From an uncultured Lachnospira sp. (lineage in GTDB: Bacteria > Bacillota > Clostridia > Lachnospirales > Lachnospiraceae), in the NCBI GenBank assembly GCA_947306285.1, contig CAMZGB010000050.1, positions 1 to 7,290 on the forward strand: DNA of 7,290 nt, in the 5' to 3' direction. Positions 1 to 6,001 of the stretch are shown here, piece by piece. The first letter of the stretch is position 1, and every line of letters starts with the position of its first letter. The position numbers and the translations under genes are program-made. The notes beneath the pieces were generated by a model that saw nothing but the letters and a program-made list of their open reading frames with translations, ran no database searches and was not told the DNA's origin.

Positions 1-1527
1 GATCCTAGAAACTTAGATACACTTCTTCACCCACAGTTTGATGCACAGGCTATCAAAGAAACAGAACCAGTTGGTAGCGCACTTGGAGCTTCTCCAGGAG
101 CTGCTTGCGGTAAGATTGTGTTTACTGCAGACGACGCTGTTGAGTGGGATGCAAAGGGCGAGAAGGTTGTACTTGTTCGTCTTGAGACTTCACCAGAAGA
201 TATTACTGGTATGAAGGTTGCTCAGGGTATCCTTACAGTTCGTGGTGGTATGACATCACACGCTGCCGTTGTTGCTCGTGGTATGGGTACATGTTGTGTA
301 TCTGGTTGTGGCGACATCGTTATGGATGAAGAAAACAAGACATTCGAGCTTGCTGGTAAGACATTCAAAGAGGGAGATTACATCTCAATCGACGGTTCTA
401 CTGGTAAGATTTATGATGGAGTTATTCCTACAGTTGATGCTTCTATCGCAGGTGAGTTCGGTAGAATCATGGCTTGGGCTGATGATTTCAGAACTCTAAA
501 CGTTAGAACAAACGCTGATACACCAGAAGATGCTAAGAGAGCTAGAGAACTTGGTGCAGAAGGTATCGGTCTTTGCCGTACAGAGCACATGTTCTTCGAA
601 GAAGACAGAATTGCTGCATTTAGAGAGATGATCTGTGCAGACACTGTTGAAGAAAGAGAAGCTGCACTAGAGAAGATTCTTCCATATCAGCAGAGCGATT
701 TCGAAGCTTTATATGAAGCACTAGAGGGACATCCAGTAACAATCAGATTCCTAGATCCACCTCTACACGAGTTCGTTCCTACAGAGGAAGAAGATATTAA
801 GAAGTTAGCAGATGCTCAAGGAAAGAGCGTTGAAGAAATTAAAGATATTATCACATCACTTCACGAGTTCAACCCAATGATGGGTCACAGAGGACTTCGT
901 CTTGCTGTAACATACCCAGAGATTGCTAAGATGCAGACTAAGGCTGTTATCAGAGCTGCAATCAACGTTCAGAAGAACCACGTAAATTGGGAAGTTAAGC
1001 CAGAAATCATGATTCCACTATCATGTGATTCTAAGGAACTTAAGTTTGTGAAGGATATGGTAGTAGAAGTAGCTGACGCTGAAATCGAAAAAGCAGGCGT
1101 AGCACTTAAGTACGAAGTTGGTACTATGATTGAGATCCCAAGAGCTGCACTTACAGCTGATGAGATTGCTAAGCAGGCAGAATTCTTCTGCTTCGGTACT
1201 AATGACCTTACACAGATGACTTACGGATTCTCAAGAGACGATGCTGGTAAGTTCTTAGATGCTTACTATGACGCTAAGATCTTTGAGAATGACCCATTTG
1301 CTAAGTTAGATCAGGATGGTGTTGGTAAACTTATGGAGACAGCTATTACTCTTGGTAAGAAGACTAACCCTAACCTACACTTAGGTATCTGTGGTGAGCA
1401 CGGTGGAGATCCATCATCAGTTGAGTTCTGTCACAAGATTGGTCTTGACTATGTATCATGTTCACCATTTAGAGTACCAATTGCTAGACTTGCAGCAGCT
1501 CAGGCAGCTATCGCAAGCAAAAAGTAA
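1..1527 (+). CDS. ppdK: Pyruvate phosphate dikinase, C-terminal part (5' end outside window)
   Basis: Cytosolic enzyme that interconverts pyruvate + ATP + Pi and phosphoenolpyruvate + AMP + PPi; in anaerobes it often works in PPi-linked glycolysis. The reading frame is open from base 1, so the gene starts upstream; 508 residues are present of about 875 usual for the family, and most of the N-terminal ATP-grasp part is missing. Visible: the phosphohistidine-domain motif GGMTSHAAVVARGMG with the swivelling catalytic His at fragment residue 87 (His455 in C. symbiosum numbering), then the PEP/pyruvate TIM barrel with CRTEHMFF (Arg at 193), TIRFLDPPLHEF (Arg at 249), GTMIEIPRAAL, FGTNDLTQMT and GICGEHGGDPSS, whose Cys at 464 is the proton donor equivalent to Cys831. 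All key catalytic residues I can place are intact. Codons are strongly biased (GGT, GCT, AAC, TTC), fitting high expression. A terminator follows 25 bases after the TAA stop, so it is not obviously co-transcribed with the next gene. Identification is firm. Confidence 0.98.
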   Translation, partial: DPRNLDTLLHPQFDAQAIKETEPVGSALGASPGAACGKIVFTADDAVEWDAKGEKVVLVRLETSPEDITGMKVAQGILTVRGGMTSHAAVVARGMGTCCVSGCGDIVMDEENKTFELAGKTFKEGDYISIDGSTGKIYDGVIPTVDASIAGEFGRIMAWADDFRTLNVRTNADTPEDAKRARELGAEGIGLCRTEHMFFEEDRIAAFREMICADTVEEREAALEKILPYQQSDFEALYEALEGHPVTIRFLDPPLHEFVPTEEEDIKKLADAQGKSVEEIKDIITSLHEFNPMMGHRGLRLAVTYPEIAKMQTKAVIRAAINVQKNHVNWEVKPEIMIPLSCDSKELKFVKDMVVEVADAEIEKAGVALKYEVGTMIEIPRAALTADEIAKQAEFFCFGTNDLTQMTYGFSRDDAGKFLDAYYDAKIFENDPFAKLDQDGVGKLMETAITLGKKTNPNLHLGICGEHGGDPSSVEFCHKIGLDYVSCSPFRVPIARLAAAQAAIASKK

Positions 1528-1552
1528 TTAGACCTAAATAATAAATAATCAA

Positions 1553-1585
1553 GGAGATATTCTTTTACGAATATCTCCTTTTTTT
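1553..1585 (+). terminator. Intrinsic terminator of ppdK
   Basis: A perfect 10-bp stem, GGAGATATTC (1553-1562) with GAATATCTCC (1569-1578), has a 6-base loop TTTTAC and is followed directly by seven T. It lies 25 bases after the ppdK stop. Its stem recurs almost unchanged after the next gene (2272-2302). Confidence 0.93.
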
Positions 1586-1601
1586 AATCAAAAAGATGTA
1601 T

Positions 1602-1607
1602 TATAAT
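1602..1607 (+). promoter_or_regulatory. Probable -10 box for the Ig-like secreted protein gene
   Basis: A perfect TATAAT lies 31 bases before the ATG at 1639. At 17-bp spacing the -35 position falls on the T-run of the ppdK terminator (TTTTTT at 1579-1584), a poor match to TTGACA, so the promoter is either weak, assisted, or mis-assigned. Because a strong terminator separates this gene from ppdK, a local promoter is expected. Confidence 0.5.
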
Positions 1608-1638
1608 ATATACTAGATTAGGGTAAAGGAGAACGGAT

Positions 1639-2229
1639 ATGAAAAAGTATTTAAGAATAGCATCTATAGTTATGGCGTTTGTTATGGTTATTACTTCAGT
1701 AGCCTTTATTAACACTACTAAACTTGAGGCTAAGAGTAAGTATAAAGTGACCGTTAAGGGCGCAAAAGGCAAGATGACATTAAAAGTTGGGGACAAAAAG
1801 ACTTTCAAAGTGAAAGTAAAGGCTCCAAAAGGAAAAACAGCTTTTAATGTTAAGATATCTGATAAAAATGTTGTAACAGTTAAGAAAAAAGGCAAAAAGA
1901 TTACTATTACTGCCAAGAAGGTCGGAAAAGCCAAAGTAATAGTTGCGTCTAAACAGAATAAAAAGATTAAAAAAATAATTAAAATTACAGTTAAAGCTAA
2001 AAAGAATCCACAGAAGCCTACTGTTAAACCAGTAGATCCTACTGTTAAGCCAGTGGAACCTACCACAGTAGCGCCAGAACCTACGGTGACACCAGAACCT
2101 ACTGGCCCTACACCAGAAACTACAGCAGCGCCAGAGCCTACTACTAAAGGACAAATAACAACAGAAGATTCTGCAGGCGGATTCGATAGTGGTAGTGGTG
2201 ATAATATTGATGATTTAACTAATCCATAA
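1639..2229 (+). CDS. Secreted protein with lysine-rich Ig-like (BIG2-type) domain and Pro/Thr stalk
   Basis: A 196-residue exported protein of unknown specific function. The start is set by AAAGGAG at 1625-1631, 7 bases before ATG. Residues 1-32 form a signal peptide: basic MKKYLR, a hydrophobic core around 8-25, and a likely cleavage after LEA (residue 31). Residues about 35-120 match a bacterial Ig-like fold of BIG2 type (VGDKKTFKVKV, then VTVKKKGKKITITAKKVGKAKVIV); the domain is extremely lysine-rich, and the Trp usual before the central strand seems replaced (AFNVKISDKNVV). Residues about 125-169 are a stalk of PTVKP/APEPT/TPEPT-like units, and the last ~22 residues are Asp/Glu/Gly/Ser-rich with no LPXTG motif and no membrane anchor. 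The charge split (basic domain, acidic tail) suggests contact with anionic wall polymers, but that is inference. It stands alone between two near-identical terminators. Gene reality is near certain, the Ig assignment good, the role unknown. Confidence 0.92.
   Translation: MKKYLRIASIVMAFVMVITSVAFINTTKLEAKSKYKVTVKGAKGKMTLKVGDKKTFKVKVKAPKGKTAFNVKISDKNVVTVKKKGKKITITAKKVGKAKVIVASKQNKKIKKIIKITVKAKKNPQKPTVKPVDPTVKPVEPTTVAPEPTVTPEPTGPTPETTAAPEPTTKGQITTEDSAGGFDSGSGDNIDDLTNP
2011..2148 (+). repeat. Degenerate Pro/Thr-coding repeats in the stalk
   Basis: The DNA repeats imperfectly with units such as CCTACTGTTAA(A/G)CCAGT and (G/A)C(G/A)CCAGAACCTAC. They encode PTVKPVDPTVKPVEP, then APEPTVTPEPTGPTPETTAAPEPTTK. 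Such tracts are length-variable wall-spanning or linker segments in other surface proteins. The copies differ at third positions, so the array is not freshly expanded. Confidence 0.75.
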
Positions 2230-2271
2230 TAAATAGAATTAACAATTATCATTGATATTTGTATAAAAAAA

Positions 2272-2302
2272 GGAGATATTCTTTATGAATATCTTCTTTT
2301 TT
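2272..2302 (+). terminator. Intrinsic terminator, probably bidirectional, after the Ig-like gene
   Basis: GGAGATATTC (2272-2281) pairs with GAATATCTTC (2287-2296), 10 bp with one G-U pair and loop TTTAT, followed by six T. An A-run (2264-2270) lies just upstream, so the opposite strand also reads as hairpin plus T-run. The left arm is identical to that of the ppdK terminator at 1553. Confidence 0.9.
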
Positions 2303-2434
2303 ATTGCATACAAAGTTGGTGGGTGTTAAGAAAATAACGAATGCACCAAGAAGGGCAAATTAACGCGCTAAAGTTTGCAGTAAAATAGGGGATTCTAGCG
2401 AAAAATCAAATGTGAAAAAATTGTCAAAAAGGTG
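2303..2434 (+). other. Gene-free spacer with two stem-loops
   Basis: No convincing coding sequence on either strand. Two potential hairpins stand out. TTGGTG (2316-2321) pairs perfectly with CACCAA (2344-2349), enclosing an inner GTTA/TAAC stem (2325-2328 with 2335-2338) and loop AGAAAA. GCAAATT (2355-2361) pairs with AGTTTGC (2372-2378), 7 bp with one wobble and a 10-base loop. Neither has a T-run, and both lie upstream of the next predicted promoter. They could be a short RNA, operator sites or chance. I do not recognise a known RNA family. Confidence 0.35.
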
Positions 2435-2462
2435 TTGTTTTTTTAGTGAAAAGTGCTATAAT
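2435..2462 (+). promoter_or_regulatory. Extended -10 promoter of the 1034-residue protein gene
   Basis: TTGTTT (2435-2440) at -35, a 16-bp spacer, then TGC-TATAAT (2454-2462), a complete extended -10 element. Transcription would start near 2469, leaving an untranslated leader of about 170 bases. A matching TGCTATAA element precedes the paralogue (5822-5830). Confidence 0.65.
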
Positions 2463-2491
2463 CTTACACGAGTAAAAAATGAAGGTGTTTT

Positions 2492-2516
2492 TGAAAATTG
2501 TTACGTTTATGAACAC
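2492..2516 (+). promoter_or_regulatory. Conserved leader box, copy 1
   Basis: A 25-bp block with core TGTTACG (2499-2505), preceded by TGAAAA and followed by TGAAC. It matches 5849-5873 ahead of the paralogue at 21 of 25 positions without gaps. The box ends 123 bases before its start codon (128 in the other copy). It lies within or just downstream of the promoter. A GTT-N9-AAC dyad (2500-2514) is present in both copies, and TACGTTTATG (2502-2511) fits the LytTR-type site consensus as I remember it, though a second repeat is not evident. Conservation is visible; function is inferred. Confidence 0.6.
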
Positions 2517-2546
2517 CTAGTATGTTTTAATACTCTGGGGAAGAAA

Positions 2547-2616
2547 TGAAACAACTTATGGGGAAGTTGTGAGATGGTTAAACGAAGGCTTTTGTAGCCT
2601 CGTTTTGATTGTTTCA
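2547..2616 (+). promoter_or_regulatory. Structured 5' leader with competing stems
   Basis: Three pairings are visible. ACAACTT (2551-2557) with AAGTTGT (2564-2570) is a perfect 7-bp hairpin, loop ATGGGG. AAACG-A-AGGCT (2580-2590) with AGCCT-CGTTT (2596-2605) is a 10-bp stem with one bulged A and a 5-base loop. TGAAACAA (2547-2554) is perfectly complementary to TTGTTTCA (2609-2616) and would close the whole element, but it shares bases with the first hairpin, so the two are mutually exclusive. It ends about 9 bases before the ribosome-binding region (GTGAGGAA, 2623-2630). An attenuator or riboswitch-like switch is possible; no known family is recognised. Confidence 0.4.
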
Positions 2617-2639
2617 AATAGTGTGAGGAAATAGGTAAA

Positions 2640-5600
2640 ATGGAAACACTGCGAGGAAAAAGAAAGCTGAATAAGTGCGTAGTTTTACTACTTGTAACTG
2701 CTTTGAGTGTTACAAGTAGTTTTGTTTGTCCAAAAACAGATAGTGAAGTTAACGCTAGCACTAGTGTTAAAAACCACATTAATAATCCTGTTAAGTCTAA
2801 CGATGTTAGTACATGGGATTGCGTTTATTTTGGACACTATAACCAGACACTCAACAAAAAGGCTACCGGAAGTGATAATTACTTTAGAGAGCCTATTAGA
2901 TGGAGAGTACTAGAGAAGACTGATGATGAATTATTGTTGATGGCTGACGAATCACTTGAATCTATTCAATACAATGAAGTAGTAGGAAAGAAGAATCCAG
3001 ACACAGACAAGGTTGATTTGAGCTGGGGTAATAGTGATCTGAGAAAATGGTTGAATGACGATTTCTATAACGAAGCATTTAACGGAGAAAAAGAAGATAT
3101 CATCAATACTGATGTTGAAGGTAATAATGATAATGTTTACATACTATCAAAGAATGAAGCGTTAAAGTCAGAGTATGGTTTTTATAGTAATACAGGAAAC
3201 AATCCTACTCGTGCTTCAGTCAATACGGATTATTGTTACAGAACTCATGACAACAAGAGTCATACTGCTACTATCAATAATGGAATAGATAATCCAGATA
3301 CTCGTAATTTCCCATATGACAAAGGAACAACTCACAAACAGGATTACAAAAATTACAAGGGTTGCGGTATTTGGTGGTTACGTACACCTGCTGATGTGTC
3401 AAATGATAAGGTTTATCGTGTAGACTACAACGGAGCTATCAGTGGCAAAAGAACTACAGACAGAAATGTCTGTGTGAGACCAGTTATTCGTGTTAATGCT
3501 GATTCAGAATACTTAAAATATGCAGGATCAGTATCTTCTGACGGTACAGAAAAAGATTACTGTGGTGACGAGGTTCACTACGAGTTCAATACAAAGACTA
3601 ACACTCTTAGAATCTTTGGCTCGGGTCCTATGTATAGCTTCGATGACTATGAGGCACCATGGCACAAGTACTATGAGGATATCTACACAGTAGTGGTAGA
3701 AGATCAAGTTACTAATGTAACAGCTAATGCATTTGAGAACTGCGGATTCATTTCTTATATGTATTTGTCTGAGAATGTTACAGAGTTCTCCGACAAAGCA
3801 TTCCCTAAGAATGAAATGACAAATAATTTCCTTGTTTCCGTGGAAAAGAATTCTGTGGCACATGGAATTATGGAAGACCTAAGATATAACTATTCCTTCT
3901 GTCGTTCTAAAAAACCATTAGCCACACCGATTTCAACGCTATATAACGTTTACCAAGACGGTGATGTGCTATACTTTAGCTTTGATAATCCTATGCCTGG
4001 CCAAAGCTACGAAGTTTATTTGAATGGCAATCTATACACAGTAATAGATGATGATATTGATAATTCAAATGACATAATTGATGTGACAGTGGAAGGCATT
4101 ACTAATGGTCAGCAAACAGTAAATGTTAACGCTTTAGTAGTTGGTTCTAACGGACTTGAAAGAAGAACTGCAGGTAAAACTATTAAAACAAGCGGCGATG
4201 GACTTAGTGATCCAGAGTGGATTAACAGAGAAGAAGAATTAGTTAAATGGGATTGTGTTAAGTTTGGTACTTATCCACAATCAGAAATAATAGATGGTGA
4301 AGAGTATGTTGCTGAACCAGAAGACGACAAAGATGAAAAATACGGCACATACACAGAAGATGGAAAGTCATACAGAGTGAAGCCTATTTTGTGGAGAATT
4401 CTTGCAAATGAGGGTGATACACTATTATTGATGGCTGACAAGTCACTAGATAGTAAACCATTTGACTCAAAAAATGGTTCTAACGATTGGGAAAGCTGTA
4501 CTTTGAGACAGTGGATGAATGATAGTACTTCTGAGGAAGGGTTCATATCAAGAGCATTTACTGCAGAAGAACAAGCTCAAATAGTTGATTCTACTACAGC
4601 GGTGGGCACTACTGATAAAGTAATTACTTTCTCTCAAGATGAAGTGGAAAATGAGAGTTATGGATTCCTTCCATCACATATTAATTCAAAAACTAGAAGA
4701 GCTAATGCTACAGATTATTGTGCTAGAAATAATGATCCTGACAAGCCAACAATTCTTAATGTAGCTACTGATAGAGATTTAGGAATCAGAGATCCATATG
4801 ATCCAGATGATACATATCATAATCGTGCAACTATTTGGTGGTTGATTGAAAAATATCATAATACTTCTAGTTGCAAACGTGTAAATTACCCAGGAAATAC
4901 TGATGAGGGTAAAAAGCCAAGTGAGTTAAATGCAAGTGTTAGACCAATTATTAGAGTAAAGACTAGCGCAGTTAATCATCATGGTTCTAGATATTCAGAT
5001 GGTAAATATGTTAAGCCGGCTCACAAGTATACTATTAAGATTGATGGTAAAATAGTAGACCGAGTGGAAGATGGCGAAACTTATACATTGCCTACAGAAT
5101 CTAACTTGATGAAAACTAGACGAGTGGCTACTGGAGATCATCTAGGATATATAGATTTAGATAATGAAGAAAACATTTATAGAAATGGAACATCTTTTGA
5201 AATCCATAAAGACAAAGAGTTTAAGACTTTGAAAGTCGATGTGGAGCATAATGGTGAAGCCATCAGAGTTTCGCAGACTAAACCTAGGGGATTAGCATTT
5301 AGAAATAATGTAACCATAAATGACGGTGATCCTATACACAGTAAGTCGTTCCAGTATGGCGTTATGGTGACCACTTATGAAGATTACTACGATGAATATG
5401 ATCAAGATATAACACCATTTACAGAACAAATACCTGGACATAAATTGTACAATGTTGTGTTTAAGGAAACAGATTTTGCCAAAAATGACAAGCAAAGTTT
5501 TACGGTTGCGATAAATAATCTTAAACCAGCTAACTATTCCAGAAAATTTATTGCTGCACCTTATGTGATAGTTACTTATGCTAATAACGGTGGCCAAGAA

Positions 5601-5744
5601 GTAATATATCCATCAAATAGTGTTATTACAATAAGAAGTGCGAAAGAATCTGCTGAAAGTGTCATGGCAGACACATCGAAATGGCCTACGGCGTATAAAC
5701 CTTGGCAGAGAGCAATTGTAGAAGAGTATGCTAGAGAATACTAA
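2640..5744 (+). CDS. Large secreted protein with two DUF6273-like domains, BspA-type and Fn3-like modules
   Basis: A 1034-residue exported protein of unknown function. GAGGAA (2625-2630) lies 9 bases before ATG. Signal peptide 1-40: basic METLRGKRKLNK, hydrophobic 13-30, likely cleavage near VNA|S. Domain 1 (about 59-286) shows the DUF6273-like framework WDCVYFGHY, PIRWRVL, LSWGNSDLRKWLND, VYILS, WWLRTP (245-250) and VRPVIRVN (279-286). Residues 294-420 resemble a BspA-type leucine-rich unit (LRIFGSGPMYSF, APWHKY, then TNVTANAFENC). Residues 426-517 look like a fibronectin III-type strand domain. Domain 2 (about 536-773) repeats the framework (WDCVKFGTYPQ, PILWRIL, SCTLRQWMND, SVRPIIRV) but reads WWLIEK at the key WWLR site. 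The C-terminal 792-1005 has a KYTIKIDGK...GETYTLP segment and an IRVSQTKPRGLAF segment of a kind seen in Lachnospiraceae surface proteins. No LPXTG or membrane anchor, so attachment is unclear. The next gene is a paralogue. Gene certain; domain names moderately sure; ligand unknown. Confidence 0.93.
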   Translation: METLRGKRKLNKCVVLLLVTALSVTSSFVCPKTDSEVNASTSVKNHINNPVKSNDVSTWDCVYFGHYNQTLNKKATGSDNYFREPIRWRVLEKTDDELLLMADESLESIQYNEVVGKKNPDTDKVDLSWGNSDLRKWLNDDFYNEAFNGEKEDIINTDVEGNNDNVYILSKNEALKSEYGFYSNTGNNPTRASVNTDYCYRTHDNKSHTATINNGIDNPDTRNFPYDKGTTHKQDYKNYKGCGIWWLRTPADVSNDKVYRVDYNGAISGKRTTDRNVCVRPVIRVNADSEYLKYAGSVSSDGTEKDYCGDEVHYEFNTKTNTLRIFGSGPMYSFDDYEAPWHKYYEDIYTVVVEDQVTNVTANAFENCGFISYMYLSENVTEFSDKAFPKNEMTNNFLVSVEKNSVAHGIMEDLRYNYSFCRSKKPLATPISTLYNVYQDGDVLYFSFDNPMPGQSYEVYLNGNLYTVIDDDIDNSNDIIDVTVEGITNGQQTVNVNALVVGSNGLERRTAGKTIKTSGDGLSDPEWINREEELVKWDCVKFGTYPQSEIIDGEEYVAEPEDDKDEKYGTYTEDGKSYRVKPILWRILANEGDTLLLMADKSLDSKPFDSKNGSNDWESCTLRQWMNDSTSEEGFISRAFTAEEQAQIVDSTTAVGTTDKVITFSQDEVENESYGFLPSHINSKTRRANATDYCARNNDPDKPTILNVATDRDLGIRDPYDPDDTYHNRATIWWLIEKYHNTSSCKRVNYPGNTDEGKKPSELNASVRPIIRVKTSAVNHHGSRYSDGKYVKPAHKYTIKIDGKIVDRVEDGETYTLPTESNLMKTRRVATGDHLGYIDLDNEENIYRNGTSFEIHKDKEFKTLKVDVEHNGEAIRVSQTKPRGLAFRNNVTINDGDPIHSKSFQYGVMVTTYEDYYDEYDQDITPFTEQIPGHKLYNVVFKETDFAKNDKQSFTVAINNLKPANYSRKFIAAPYVIVTYANNGGQEVIYPSNSVITIRSAKESAESVMADTSKWPTAYKPWQRAIVEEYAREY

Positions 5745-5763
5745 TTAATTAGGAGTAAATAGC

Positions 5764-5802
5764 AAAATGACTACTTAACAGTGTTAAGTGGTCATTTTTT
5801 TT
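5764..5802 (+). terminator. Strong intrinsic terminator after the 1034-residue gene
   Basis: A 16-bp stem AAAATGACTACTTAAC (5764-5779) pairs with GTTAAGTGGTCATTTT (5783-5798), with one G-U pair and a 3-base loop AGT, running into eight T (5795-5802). With the A-run on the left arm it could work in both directions. It separates the two paralogues into different transcripts. Confidence 0.93.
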
Positions 5803-5830
5803 GTTGAAATAGCCTGTTTTTTGCTATAAA
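5801..5830 (+). promoter_or_regulatory. Predicted promoter P1 of the paralogue gene
   Basis: TTGTTG (5801-5806), 18-bp spacer, then TGC-TATAAA (5822-5830), an extended -10 element resembling the TGC-TATAAT before the upstream paralogue. Transcription would start near 5837 and give a leader of about 165 bases, close to the ~170 of the other gene. The -35 overlaps the end of the terminator T-run. Confidence 0.5.
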
Positions 5831-5848
5831 ATAAATATGATAATTATG

Positions 5849-5873
5849 TGAAAAATGTTACGATTGTGAACGC
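5849..5873 (+). promoter_or_regulatory. Conserved leader box, copy 2
   Basis: Second copy of the block at 2492-2516: TGAAAA, then TGTTACG (5856-5862), then TGAAC, with 21 of 25 positions identical and no gap. It ends 128 bases before the start codon. The GTT-N9-AAC dyad is kept (5857-5871). The surrounding spacer sequence is far less alike, which argues for selection on the box. TATATT at 5881-5886 stands 17 bases after TTACGA (5858-5863), so a weak promoter using the box as its -35 region is an alternative reading. Confidence 0.6.
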
Positions 5874-5934
5874 TATATGTTATATTATTATGTTGTAGAA
5901 GTGTAATATTTTTTAAATAGACTAAACTAATGAG

Positions 5935-5961
5935 AACAAAGACTATGGCATAGTCTTTGTT
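5935..5961 (+). repeat. Perfect inverted repeat upstream of the paralogue gene
   Basis: AACAAAGACTATG (5935-5947) and CATAGTCTTTGTT (5949-5961) are exact reverse complements around a single G. No T-run follows, so it is not a normal terminator. A perfect TATAAT stands at 5971-5976, 25 bases before the ATG; the place for its -35 (5948-5953) lies inside the palindrome and has no -35 consensus. This layout suits an operator or activator site for a dimeric regulator; a leader hairpin is the alternative. Confidence 0.6.
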
Positions 5962-5970
5962 AGGCTACTT

Positions 5971-5976
5971 TATAAT
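5971..5976 (+). promoter_or_regulatory. Possible second promoter P2 (-10 only) of the paralogue gene
   Basis: Perfect TATAAT without a recognisable -35; the -35 slot is covered by the 13-bp-arm palindrome. It sits within a small CTTTA-TAA-TAAAG hairpin (5968-5980). Transcription from here would start around 5983, only about 19 bases before the ATG, yet the ribosome-binding site AAGGTGAG (5991-5998) would still be included. Confidence 0.35.
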
Positions 5977-6001
5977 AAAGAATAGAGTAGAAGGTGAGAA
6001 C

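Noticed and set aside
118..1527. A GTG at 118 could be taken as the start of a 469-residue protein.
   Set aside because: The same frame is open and matches pyruvate phosphate dikinase all the way back to base 1, and no ribosome-binding site precedes the GTG; the true start is outside the window.
1584..2252. A 222-codon antisense open frame opposite the Ig-like gene, longer than the sense gene.
   Set aside because: It is the mirror of lysine- and Pro/Thr-rich codons, giving low-complexity GST-rich and Phe/Leu-rich peptide; the sense frame has a ribosome-binding site, signal peptide and domain match.
2285..2329. Small ORF MNIFFFIAYKVGGC with AAAGGAG 9 bases upstream.
   Set aside because: The Shine-Dalgarno-like bases are the left arm of a terminator hairpin, and the equivalent hairpin at 1553 has no ATG at this place; most likely coincidence.
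2351..2406. GGGCAAA and GGGGATTCTAGCG fragments that recall c-di-GMP-I and preQ1-I riboswitch motifs.
   Set aside because: The partner helices and conserved core (for example the CCCC pairing and the A-rich ACTAA end of preQ1-I) are absent, and the segment lies upstream of the predicted promoter.
2479..2520. Possible leader peptide MKVFLKIVTFMNT spanning the conserved leader box.
   Set aside because: No good ribosome-binding site, and the frame is not kept in the second copy of the box, where stops appear after a few codons.
2507..2779. Antisense 90-codon frame covering the leader and start of the 1034-residue gene.
   Set aside because: No ribosome-binding site or recognisable domain; it overlaps the promoter-proximal leader and signal-peptide coding of a well-supported gene.
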